Below are positions 1 through 6,942 of a stretch of 24,771 bases of DNA, piece after piece. The number at the start of each line of letters is the position of its first letter. Position 1 is the stretch's first letter. This stretch comes from an uncultured bacterium (GTDB lineage: Bacteria > Verrucomicrobiota > Lentisphaeria > Victivallales > UBA1829): the NCBI GenBank assembly GCA_900549415.1, contig URNX01000048.1, positions 1 to 24,771 of the forward strand. Direction: 5' to 3'. The position numbers and the translations under genes are program-made. The notes beneath the pieces were generated by a model. That model ran no database searches. It was given only the letters and a program-made list of their open reading frames with translations, and had not been told where the DNA came from.

Positions 1-41
1 GTGTATAAGTATCTACAGTTCAAGCGGATTCGCACCCGCCT
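1..41 (+). other. Sequence before the first repeat: partial spacer, leader end or decayed repeat
   Basis: These 41 bases precede the first intact repeat and are already longer than any complete spacer in the array (33-40 nt). Bases 20-35 (TTCAAGCGGATTCGCA) resemble the second half of the repeat (TTCAAGGGGATTGCGA), allowing one substitution and one shifted G/C. It could be an unusually long spacer cut by the window edge, the end of a leader, or a damaged repeat. The window edge prevents a decision. Confidence 0.35.
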
Positions 42-1828
42 GTTGAACTTTTGCCCCGCTTCAAGGGGATTGCGACCCCTCAGGGCTGAAGTCGGTATAA
101 GTGGCGCTTAGTTGAACTTTTGCCCCGCTTCAAGGGGATTGCGACTTGCATCCTCTTCGGATTAAATCCCAAATATTGAGTTGAACTTTTGCCCCGCTTC
201 AAGGGGATTGCGACTTTAACGGTATTTTCCGTTTCTTTTAATAATGAAGTTGAACTTTTGCCCCGCTTCAAGGGGATTGCGACCGAGGGCTCCTGAGACC
301 CCTGAAGAACACTTCAGTTGAACTTTTGCCCCGCTTCAAGGGGATTGCGACAAAAACTCTAAAAGGTCCTCTACAAGGTGCTGAGTTGAACTTTTGCCCC
401 GCTTCAAGGGGATTGCGACCCGCCGCCATCCTCCTTCTCGGAGGAGACCGCAAGTTGAACTTTTGCCCCGCTTCAAGGGGATTGCGACCTGCTCGAGGAA
501 GGTTTCTAGACATTCCCAAGGAAGTTGAACTTTTGCCCCGCTTCAAGGGGATTGCGACTGACATGTCCAGGTCCGGGGCTCAGAGAGGTTTACGTTGAAC
601 TTTTGCCCCGCTTCAAGGGGATTGCGACGGATCAGCTTTACACCCCATGGCACGACTCGTCGAGTTGAACTTTTGCCCCGCTTCAAGGGGATTGCGACCG
701 CTGTCTTACGCAGATCATGGAGGCTTCGCGTCAGGTTGAACTTTTGCCCCGCTTCAAGGGGATTGCGACTCCCCCGACGGGGGGAATGTTGTGCCGTCGT
801 TGAGCACGAGTTGAACTTTTGCCCCGCTTCAAGGGGATTGCGACTGAGATGGGGAGAGAACCACCTTTCGTGGTTTTCTGTTGAACTTTTGCCCCGCTTC
901 AAGGGGATTGCGACTTCGGTGTTCATGGTGAAATTCCTTTCATTTTAGGTTTAGTTGAACTTTTGCCCCGCTTCAAGGGGATTGCGACAGAGTTCGTTGA
1001 TTGTATTGTCGAAGAAACGAATTGTTGAACTTTTGCCCCGCTTCAAGGGGATTGCGACTCCCGCGACTGCTTGCAATCCCGCCACGGATATTGTTGAACT
1101 TTTGCCCCGCTTCAAGGGGATTGCGACCTACACCGCTTCCCATAACATGCTTACAATTGCAGTTGAACTTTTGCCCCGCTTCAAGGGGATTGCGACTAAA
1201 ACTATCATTTTTATCGACAATTTTTTTGATGTTGAACTTTTGCCCCGCTTCAAGGGGATTGCGACGGAAATTTCCCAGGCTGCTTTCCATTCCCCGTCAG
1301 TTGAACTTTTGCCCCGCTTCAAGGGGATTGCGACGAACGTAAACACTTGAAAGGTTTTAAGAGCGTTTGGTTGAACTTTTGCCCCGCTTCAAGGGGATTG
1401 CGACTAAAGAGGCACTGTAATTACTATCCTCGACAAAAGTTGAACTTTTGCCCCGCTTCAAGGGATTGCGACTTATGTAGTTCGACGATAATTTTACTAT
1501 AGCAGGAGGTTGAACTTTTGCCCCGCTTCAAGGGGATTGCGACGATGAATCATTAATAGTGGTTCCGCCAGATTGATCTGTTGAACTTTTGCCCCGCTTC
1601 AAGGGGATTGCGACTTGAATTGGACCATCTATATATAGAGTAGAAGATCCAGTTGAACTTTTGCCCCGCTTCAAGGGGATTGCGACTAAGTGGCCAACGC
1701 TTGGTAAGTTTTGAAAAATTCTGTTGAACTTTTGCCCCGCTTCAAGGGGATTGCGACATGATGTCTCCTTACCAGAAGGAAACACATTGTAGGGTTGAAC
1801 TTTTGCCCCGCTTCAAGGGGATTGCGCC
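42..1828 (+). CRISPR. CRISPR array, 26 repeats / 25 complete spacers
   Basis: A 35-bp direct repeat begins GTTGAACTTTTGCC and ends AAGGGGATTGCGAC. Copies start at 42, 111, 180, 249, 317, 385, 454, 524, 594, 664, 735, 810, 880, 954, 1024, 1093, 1162, 1231, 1300, 1370, 1439, 1509, 1580, 1652, 1723 and 1794. Spacers are unique and 33-40 nt long, mostly 34-36. All copies look identical except 1439-1472, which lacks one G in the GGGG run (34 nt), and the last, 1794-1828, which ends GCGCC instead of GCGAC. The degenerate last copy and the ATTGCGAC 3' end, which resembles the 8-nt 5' handle of type I/III crRNAs, both suggest transcription on the plus strand with the leader to the left. The internal CCCC/GGGG can form a short stem. 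No cas gene is in the window, so the subtype is not assigned. Confidence 0.98.
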
Positions 1829-2032
1829 ACATTTGAGACTTCCCATTTAGAGATGTCTCCAAAAAACTCTCGTCTGAAACTCAAAAGACACTGTATGCAA
1901 AATACCGGAAAATTTTGCATACAGTGTCTTTTTGTATTTAGCGGGATTAGAACTCTGTCAAAAAACGGATTACTGAAAAAATTTCAGAAATCTCCGGAAA
2001 AATGCAGACTTCAAGTCTTTTGAATAATATGC
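1829..2032. other. Non-coding gap between CRISPR array and tmRNA-like element
   Basis: No plausible coding region is seen. The stretch holds the post-array trailer, the 21-bp perfect hairpin at 1883-1932, and two small inverted repeats near 1973-1987 (CTGAAA/TTTCAG) and 2007-2019 (AGACTT/AAGTCT). An AATAAT at 2023-2028 sits close to the start of the tmRNA-like element, but no convincing -35 box accompanies it. Confidence 0.6.
1883..1932 (+). terminator. Perfect 21-bp hairpin, probable bidirectional terminator after the array
   Basis: Bases 1883-1903 are the exact reverse complement of 1912-1932, separated by an 8-nt loop. The 5' arm begins AAAAGACACTG and the 3' arm ends CAGTGTCTTTT, followed by TTG. 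The T-rich end on each strand would allow termination in both directions. It would end the CRISPR transcript and insulate the downstream cassette. A perfect 21-bp stem is long for an ordinary intrinsic terminator, so a small repeat element is an alternative. Confidence 0.7.
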
Positions 2033-2113
2033 GGGGCCGTGAAAGGTTTCAACGGGAATGAAAGCCAAAGCGCACTTTCCCGGACGCGGGATCGATACCC
2101 GTCGGCTCCACCA
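2033..2113 (+). ncRNA. tmRNA-like tRNA-like domain without tag region (mini or remnant ssrA)
   Basis: The 5' end GGGGCCG (2033-2039) pairs with CGGCTCC (2103-2109) over 7 bp, with a G-U at pair three as in tmRNA and tRNA-Ala, followed by A and CCA (2110-2113). Next comes a 17-nt stretch with the GG...CAACGGG pattern of the tmRNA D-loop; E. coli tmRNA has GGATTCGACGGG at the same spacing. The 3' side has GGACGCGGG, a 7-nt loop ATCGATA and CCCGT, closely matching the 3' end known from tmRNAs. Loop position 54 is A, not the usual T. The middle is only a short hairpin (GGGAA or GAAAG with CTTTCCC). A normal one-piece tmRNA has about 250 more bases of tag frame and pseudoknots here, and no tag is visible nearby. 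It may be a deletion remnant, an integration scar or a reduced tRNA-Ala-like RNA; expression is unknown. Confidence 0.6.
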
Positions 2114-2216
2114 GAAAAAAATGAAAAGTACCGGAAAAAACAAAAAAGCCGCTCTTATTAGAAGAAGAGACAAGAAAATGACAAAAACACAAGCTTATCA
2201 GGAAAGGTATTCTACT

Positions 2217-2897
2217 ATGAGCCGTTACAACGCAAACAACCTTGACGTTTCCAACCCCGCACCCCGCTGCCCGGTCGTACTGCTGCTGGATACCTCCTCC
2301 AGCATGGAAGGTGCTCCGATCAATGAACTCAACAAAGGATTGAAGCAATTCATTCAGGAAACCTCCTCCGATGAAGCGGCCTCCCGCAGCGTGGAAGTGG
2401 AAATTATCACATTCGACTGGAATGCGGAAGTAGTAACTCCGTTTACCTCAATCAGCAAGATGAATCGCAACCAGAGACCTCTGGTTGCTGAAGGAGCCAC
2501 GTCAATGGGTGCGGGAATCCGTCTGGCTCTGCGCGATCTGAAAGCCCGCCGCAAAATGTATCGCGACAACGGCATCTCCTGCTACCGTCCGTGGGTAATC
2601 CTTATGACAGATGGTGAGCCCAACGACGATAACTGGGAAGAGGCAGCGGAAGAGATGCGAGCATTAGGCGAACACGGGAAGATTCAGTATATCGGGATCG
2701 AAATCGGTGATGACGTTGATCATGATACGATGTGCAGAATCCTTCCAGCTGTACCGGGCCCGGTTAAATTGAAAGGTCTTCGCTTCAGACAGTTCTTCCG
2801 CTGGCTTACAGACTCCATGAAAAGCGTATCTGCAAGTGCGGTGTCGGAACAGGACAACGTCTATTTCCGCGAAATTACGGACTGGGGAGATCTCTGA
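2217..2897 (+). CDS. von Willebrand factor A (TerY-like) domain protein
   Basis: About 226 residues, almost entirely one vWA domain. The MIDAS metal site is complete: DTSSSM (Asp25, Ser27, Ser29), a Thr in EGATSMG (about 95) and TDGEP (Asp132). Such cytoplasmic vWA proteins act as metal-dependent adaptors, and the family next to PP2C phosphatases is the TerY group. I chose the ATG at 2217 because AGGAAAGG lies at 2200-2207, 9 bases upstream, and because homologues begin close to the domain. The frame stays open back to 2058, but that extension runs through the tmRNA-like element and is basic and low in complexity. The stop overlaps the ATG of the phosphatase gene (TGATG), so translation is probably coupled. 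The substrate or partner is unknown. Confidence 0.88.
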   Translation: MSRYNANNLDVSNPAPRCPVVLLLDTSSSMEGAPINELNKGLKQFIQETSSDEAASRSVEVEIITFDWNAEVVTPFTSISKMNRNQRPLVAEGATSMGAGIRLALRDLKARRKMYRDNGISCYRPWVILMTDGEPNDDNWEEAAEEMRALGEHGKIQYIGIEIGDDVDHDTMCRILPAVPGPVKLKGLRFRQFFRWLTDSMKSVSASAVSEQDNVYFREITDWGDL

Positions 2898-4195
2898 TGA
2901 ATACGAATGACAACATCAACAAAGGAAATATATCTATGGAAAATTCCGACTCTGCAATTGCAAATGCATCTTTCTGGAGCGGTTTTGCCGCATCAATTCC
3001 CGGCGGGGGGCATATCCGCCGGGGAATCCCCTGCCAGGACGCCTCTTCTGTGTTTACAGAGCCTCGACCAGCCGCAATTGTTTGTGATGGACGTGGCAGT
3101 GCAAGTCTTTCGCATTTCGGAGCGCAGGAGGCTGTCAAAGCTTTTCAGTTTCAGGTTTCTGTTCTGAATCCGTATTTGGAAAACATTCTGGATTCCGAAG
3201 AAAAAAAGGAAGAGCAGTGGATTAAATTCTGCCGGATTATGTACCGTACCCTCATGCAGGTGAAGTATGACCTTGCAGAAAAGTACCATACAGACGAAAA
3301 AGAGTTCGACAGCACGGTTGCTTTTGCCGTCGCCGGAACGAAATATATCGGCTGTTTTCAAGTGGGAGACGGTTCCATTGTTCTGCGGCAAAACGGGATT
3401 TGCAAAACCGTATTCATTCCGGAAAAGGGCGAGTTTGCCAATCAGACTCATTTTCTGCGGGCCGGCGGCGAAGAAAAGATGAAGTTTCAATATGCGCTGT
3501 TCCGGACAGAAGAAAATTCGGGGATCGCAATCACTTCCGATGGTCCGGAACACCTGATGTTTCATCTTTCCGATATGACGCCGGGAAAGATCTTTGACAG
3601 TCTTTTCGATGACTTGCTCAAAAAAGAATTATGTAAACAGGATATCATGGATTATCTGACCCGCAGAGAATGGGCGGACGATCCGCGCGGTTCGGATGAC
3701 CGGTCTCTTGCTGTACTTGCACGCATCGGAGAGGAAGAAAAATCTCTTCCGGAACCGGAAATAAACGAACCTGTCATTGAGACAACAGCCATTGTCCCGG
3801 AAGAGAACGAAGTCAAACCGATCCCAGCGGAAAAGTCTGCTGTTACGGAACCGCATGATGCGGAAACATCAGCAGCCCCAAGCAAAGAAGACACTGCAGT
3901 TGATGTTAAAAAAAAAGCCTTGCCGAGGTGGACTCCTCTCTTTGTGAGCGGCCTTGTCCTTGTGACACTGATGGAAGCCGGGGGGCTGTTGGCACAGCAT
4001 CAGACAATTGTATGGCAGCATCAAGAGATTCAGCGTCTTCTGAAGGCACCCGCCCCAAGATCAAAAGCCAGGATATTCCGAAAATTACCAAAACAGATTC
4101 AAGCGGTTCCGGCCAGCGGAAAAAGAAAGTCTCCGGTCATGGAACGAACCGCCGGAGAGGTAAATATTATTCCAAACGGAAATGAGAAGAGGTGA
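2897..4195 (+). CDS. PP2C-family Ser/Thr phosphatase with C-terminal membrane anchor
   Basis: 432 residues. The N-terminal 280 residues carry the PP2C metal-site motifs in order: CQD (46-48), DGRG (64-67), GDGS (157-160), TSDG (213-216) and DDRS (267-270). The domain should dephosphorylate Ser/Thr with Mn/Mg. An acidic, Pro/Glu/Ala-rich linker (about 280-340) leads to one hydrophobic helix (about 346-366) and a basic tail of about 65 residues, so the enzyme is probably membrane-tethered with the catalytic part in the cytoplasm. The start at 2897 overlaps the vWA stop; an ATG at 2936, behind AAAGGAA, is a possible alternative. PP2C beside a TerY-type vWA is a known pairing (TerY-P triads), usually with a protein kinase, and none is visible here. 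Confidence 0.88.
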   Translation: MNTNDNINKGNISMENSDSAIANASFWSGFAASIPGGGHIRRGIPCQDASSVFTEPRPAAIVCDGRGSASLSHFGAQEAVKAFQFQVSVLNPYLENILDSEEKKEEQWIKFCRIMYRTLMQVKYDLAEKYHTDEKEFDSTVAFAVAGTKYIGCFQVGDGSIVLRQNGICKTVFIPEKGEFANQTHFLRAGGEEKMKFQYALFRTEENSGIAITSDGPEHLMFHLSDMTPGKIFDSLFDDLLKKELCKQDIMDYLTRREWADDPRGSDDRSLAVLARIGEEEKSLPEPEINEPVIETTAIVPEENEVKPIPAEKSAVTEPHDAETSAAPSKEDTAVDVKKKALPRWTPLFVSGLVLVTLMEAGGLLAQHQTIVWQHQEIQRLLKAPAPRSKARIFRKLPKQIQAVPASGKRKSPVMERTAGEVNIIPNGNEKR

Positions 4196-4197
4196 CA

Positions 4198-4554
4198 ATG
4201 AAAGTCAAACATGTCAATGCAAAGCCTGGAGAACATGTCGTCGTCCACCGTCAGCATGGAGGAGGCGGCGGTTCCGGCGAAGAAATCGGCTGCTTTCTTT
4301 TGATTGCTTTAGGCGGTATCATTTGGCTGATCGTCAGCTTCTGGAAAATTATTTTAGGTCTTGTAATTCTCAGTGTTCTTGGCTGGTTGATCTGGCTTTT
4401 CCGCCGACCAATCGGAGGAGGTTTTGCCTGGCTTTATAAAAAATTGAAAGCTGGAATCCAATCATGCTTTTCGCAGAAAAAAGTTCCGTCGGCAAGTGGA
4501 ACATACTCTAAAGGAGGGCCGAACTACGGGAAAATCCGGCAACACAAACGGTAA
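4198..4554 (+). CDS. Small Gly-rich protein with two membrane helices
   Basis: 118 residues, not recognised as a named family. A polar, His/Gly-rich N-terminus (HRQH then five Gly, residues 17-25) precedes two closely spaced hydrophobic helices (about 31-48 and 51-68, Trp-rich). A basic C-terminal tail follows, with Lys, Ser and Gly (about 80-118). The short turn suggests a helical hairpin with both ends on the same, probably cytoplasmic, side. The ATG at 4198 is preferred because GAGGTG lies just upstream and overlaps the end of the phosphatase gene; a GTG at 4192 is in frame. As the third gene of the coupled cassette it may be the membrane partner of the vWA/PP2C pair, perhaps where a kinase would otherwise sit. 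That role is inference. Confidence 0.75.
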   Translation: MKVKHVNAKPGEHVVVHRQHGGGGGSGEEIGCFLLIALGGIIWLIVSFWKIILGLVILSVLGWLIWLFRRPIGGGFAWLYKKLKAGIQSCFSQKKVPSASGTYSKGGPNYGKIRQHKR

Positions 4555-4608
4555 ACTGAGACAAGTTTTCATTCAAACATTTTGTAAAAAATAATTTTGT
4601 TTTTTCCG

Positions 4609-4626
4609 CCCCGCAGTCTTGCGGGG
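4609..4626 (+). terminator. Probable terminator of the vWA-PP2C cassette
   Basis: CCCCGCA (4609-4615) pairs with TGCGGGG (4620-4626) over 7 bp with a 4-nt loop. Only TTT follows before GCGGC, so as a plus-strand intrinsic terminator it is weak. A T-rich stretch lies before the stem rather than after it. Confidence 0.45.
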
Positions 4627-4644
4627 TTTGCGGCGTTCATCCTC

Positions 4645-4673
4645 TTGCATTTTCGGTTGTTTCGTGCTAAATT
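4645..4673 (+). promoter_or_regulatory. Sigma70-type promoter for dut operon
   Basis: TTGCAT (4645-4650) and TAAATT (4668-4673) are separated by 17 bp, about 28 bp upstream of the dut start codon. An AAGGAG ribosome binding site follows at 4690-4695. The downstream end of the spacer (CGTGC before the -10) resembles the DeoR promoter near 13.1 kb. Confidence 0.6.
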
Positions 4674-4700
4674 ACCATACTCTCAAAACAAGGAGCTCGT

Positions 4701-5141
4701 ATGAGTGTGACCATCAAATTCAAAATGCTCGAAGGGTGCAGCGATCTGACTCCGGCTAAAGCTCATTTCGATGATGCGGCTTATGATCTGCGATCCCGCA
4801 TCGATTTCATCCTCGAACCGGGAAAGGTCGCTCTCGTGCCGACCGGACTCACAATCGAACTGCCCGTCGGATATGAAGCTCAGGTCAGACCCCGCAGCGG
4901 ACTCGCTCTCAAACATGGAATCGGCGTTCTCAACGGTCCCGGAACAATCGATGCCGGATATCGCGGAGAAGTCGGATCCATTCTCTTCAATTTCAGCGAT
5001 AAACCGTTTGAAATCAAACGCGGAGACCGCATCTCGCAGATGGTCATCGCAAAACTCGCAGACGTTCAGCTCGAACCCGCCGCGGAACTCTCGAAAACCG
5101 GACGCGGCACCGGCGGATTCGGAAGCACCGGAAAAAATTAA
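4701..5141 (+). CDS. dut: dUTP diphosphatase (dUTPase)
   Basis: 146 residues, the normal size for the homotrimeric dUTPase family. It hydrolyses dUTP to dUMP and diphosphate in the cytoplasm, keeping uracil out of DNA and supplying dUMP for dTMP synthesis. All five family motifs are present: DDAAYDLRS (24-32), PRSGLALK (64-71), GTIDAGYRGE (81-90, catalytic-site Asp84 and the uracil-pocket Tyr87), RGDRISQM (107-114) and the Gly-rich C-terminal arm RGTGGFGSTG (135-144). The start is fixed by AAGGAG six bases upstream. It is first in a probable operon with the UDP-sugar pyrophosphorylase, whose ribosome binding site begins six bases after this stop. Confidence 0.97.
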   Translation: MSVTIKFKMLEGCSDLTPAKAHFDDAAYDLRSRIDFILEPGKVALVPTGLTIELPVGYEAQVRPRSGLALKHGIGVLNGPGTIDAGYRGEVGSILFNFSDKPFEIKRGDRISQMVIAKLADVQLEPAAELSKTGRGTGGFGSTGKN

Positions 5142-5159
5142 ATCATAAAGGAGATGATT

Positions 5160-6572
5160 ATGAATATCGCCGAAACCCTCAAGAAAAACAATCAGACGCA
5201 CATCCTCGATGCGCTCAACAAGCTCTCCGGAGCTGAACACGACAAGCTGCAGAAGCAGATCGAAGCAATCGACTGGGATCACCTCTCCACTCTCATTCAG
5301 GACTATGTGATGCACAAGCCCGTCACCGAGATCCCCGCCGACCTCGCGCCCGCCTCCTACTTCCCCCTCGTTCCCAAAGACGCGGAGCAGAAAGCTCTTT
5401 ACAAGAAGGCGTTTGAAAAGGGCGTGGAACTCATCCGCGCCGGCAAAACTGCCGCTCTCACCGTCGCAGGCGGACAGGGAACGCGTCTCGGGTTCGACGG
5501 TCCGAAGGGAACCTATCCGATCACTCCCGTTCTCCACAAAACCCTCTTCCAGTATTTCGCGGAGAGCCTCGACCGCGTTTCCGAAAAGTATGGAACCCGC
5601 ATTCACTGGTTCATCATGACCAGCGAACTCAACGATAAAGCCACCCGCGATTTCTTCAAGTCGCACGAGTTCTTCGGTCTGCCGGAGGATTCCGTTCACT
5701 TCTTCACTCAGGGTTTCATGCCCGCAATCGACTACTCCGGCAAGGTGCTGATGTCCGCGAAGGACTCCATCGCTCTGACCCCGGACGGTCACGGCGGCAC
5801 GCTCCTTGCGCTCCGCAAGTGGGGCAACCTCGAGCTGATGAAAAAACTCGGCGTGGAATACATCTCCTATTTCCAGGTCGACAACCCGCTCGTTCCGGTC
5901 GCAAATCCGCTCATGATCGGTCTGCACGCTCTCGAAAAGTCGGAAATGAGCAGCATCATGCTCTCCAAGACAAACGCGTTTGAAAAGCTCGGCAACTTCT
6001 GCGTCACCGGCGGCAAACTCCAGATCATCGAATACAGCGATATGCCGAAGGAGCTCGCCGAGCGCACCACGAACGGCAAGCTCGACTTCATTGCCGGAAG
6101 CCCGGCGATCCACGTCATCAGCCGCGAATTCATCGAGCGTCTGACCGCAAACGGAAAGCTCGATCTTCCGTGGCACCGCGCCGACAAGAAAGTCGCTTAC
6201 GTCACCGCCGACGGCACTCCCGTCAAGCCGGAAGCTCCGAACGCCGTCAAGCTCGAATCCTTCATCTTCGATGCGCTTCCGCTCGCCTCCTCCACGATCA
6301 TTCTCGAAGCCGACCGCAAGGAGTGTTTCGCTCCGACGAAGAATGCGACCGGCGTCGACTCCGCAGAATCCTGCCGAGCCATGCTTTGCGCACGCGACGC
6401 TCGCCGCATGGATCTTGCCGGAGTGAAAGTCCCGCGCAAGGACGACGGCACACCGGACTGCATTGTTGAGCTCTCTCCGCGCAAAGTCTTCGACGATGAA
6501 GATGCGGTTGAGTTCTTCAAGTCCAATCCGGCGAAAGCTCCGGAGCGCAACTCCAGCACGGCTTACGGATGA
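5160..6572 (+). CDS. UDP-sugar pyrophosphorylase, UDPGP type 1 / UAP1-like
   Basis: 470 residues. The family joins UTP with a sugar 1-phosphate (GlcNAc-1-P, GalNAc-1-P or Glc-1-P) to give the UDP-sugar and diphosphate. The signature is AGGQGTRLGFDGPKG (103-117, nucleotide-binding loop), followed by PDGHGG (208-213), QVDNPL (239-244) and ESFIFDALP towards the C-terminus. These match the eukaryotic-type UAP1/AGX group better than bacterial GlmU or GalU. Whether the sugar is glucose or N-acetylhexosamine cannot be read from the motifs. The ATG at 5160 is preferred because AAAGGAG (5147-5153) is correctly spaced from it; the in-frame ATG at 5154 is too close. The product would feed cell-envelope or glycan synthesis. 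Confidence 0.88.
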   Translation: MNIAETLKKNNQTHILDALNKLSGAEHDKLQKQIEAIDWDHLSTLIQDYVMHKPVTEIPADLAPASYFPLVPKDAEQKALYKKAFEKGVELIRAGKTAALTVAGGQGTRLGFDGPKGTYPITPVLHKTLFQYFAESLDRVSEKYGTRIHWFIMTSELNDKATRDFFKSHEFFGLPEDSVHFFTQGFMPAIDYSGKVLMSAKDSIALTPDGHGGTLLALRKWGNLELMKKLGVEYISYFQVDNPLVPVANPLMIGLHALEKSEMSSIMLSKTNAFEKLGNFCVTGGKLQIIEYSDMPKELAERTTNGKLDFIAGSPAIHVISREFIERLTANGKLDLPWHRADKKVAYVTADGTPVKPEAPNAVKLESFIFDALPLASSTIILEADRKECFAPTKNATGVDSAESCRAMLCARDARRMDLAGVKVPRKDDGTPDCIVELSPRKVFDDEDAVEFFKSNPAKAPERNSSTAYG

Positions 6573-6582
6573 GCGGCGGCGA

Positions 6583-6918
6583 ATGAATCCTTATCTGCGA
6601 ATTGTCAAACTGAACATCGTTGACATCGTATACGATCCGCGTCATGCGGGCGAGGTGATTGCAAAGGCGTGCCGGGCGAGGTCCGGCGCACCGATGCGCG
6701 CCGCCGGATGCTGCGATCTCGGCGGAGCGGTCTGCATTCCGCTTGCCTCCGCCCCCGATGACCGCAAGGCCGTTTACTACTTTTCCGTCTTTCCCGATTC
6801 TTCGGAAGAGACGGTTGTTTCGGAGATGAATATCCGTTACATGTCCGACATGCTTCTTCTCGGCTCGTTCCGCTACGGCGACGATCTCTGGGGATTCTGG
6901 ATGAAGGAAACCGACTGA
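6583..6918 (+). CDS. Small protein of unknown function
   Basis: 111 residues, not recognised. It starts MNPYLRIVKLNIVDIVYD and contains three Cys near residues 27-46, one pair being CC, and a mixed alpha/beta pattern without membrane segments or signal peptide. It starts 10 bases after the pyrophosphorylase stop, with only a GGCGGCG stretch as a possible ribosome binding site, so translation may be coupled. Codon use is like that of its neighbours. The operon ends just after it at a strong terminator, so it is transcribed with dut and the pyrophosphorylase. Confidence 0.7.
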   Translation: MNPYLRIVKLNIVDIVYDPRHAGEVIAKACRARSGAPMRAAGCCDLGGAVCIPLASAPDDRKAVYYFSVFPDSSEETVVSEMNIRYMSDMLLLGSFRYGDDLWGFWMKETD

Positions 6919-6942
6919 GCCTTCTGTTCCGAATAGAAAAAT

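Noticed and set aside
80..1785. Many open frames on both strands inside the CRISPR array
   Set aside because: They only read the repeat and its spacers in different frames (repeated peptide units such as AIPLKRGKSST or NFCPASRGLR). The 35-bp repeat contains no stops in several frames.
42..1828. Assigning a CRISPR subtype from the repeat
   Set aside because: The repeat end resembles type I/III handles, but without cas genes or a repeat database comparison a subtype would be a guess.
2033..2113. Circularly permuted (two-piece) tmRNA gene
   Set aside because: In permuted genes the CCA end lies upstream of the GGGG end. Here GGGG comes first and CCA follows 80 bases later, in ordinary order but without the message region.
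2033..2113. Ordinary tRNA gene
   Set aside because: The acceptor and T-arms fold, but no D-stem or 5-bp/7-nt anticodon arm can be built. The D-loop and GGACGCGGG segment match tmRNA instead.
2058..2216. N-terminal extension of the vWA protein
   Set aside because: The frame is open, but it begins inside the tmRNA-like element, is Lys/Arg-rich without a domain, and has no ribosome binding site at 2058. ATG 2217 has one and adjoins the domain.
4683..6176. Long minus-strand open frame opposite dut and the pyrophosphorylase
   Set aside because: It is a shadow of strongly supported genes and encodes no recognisable family.
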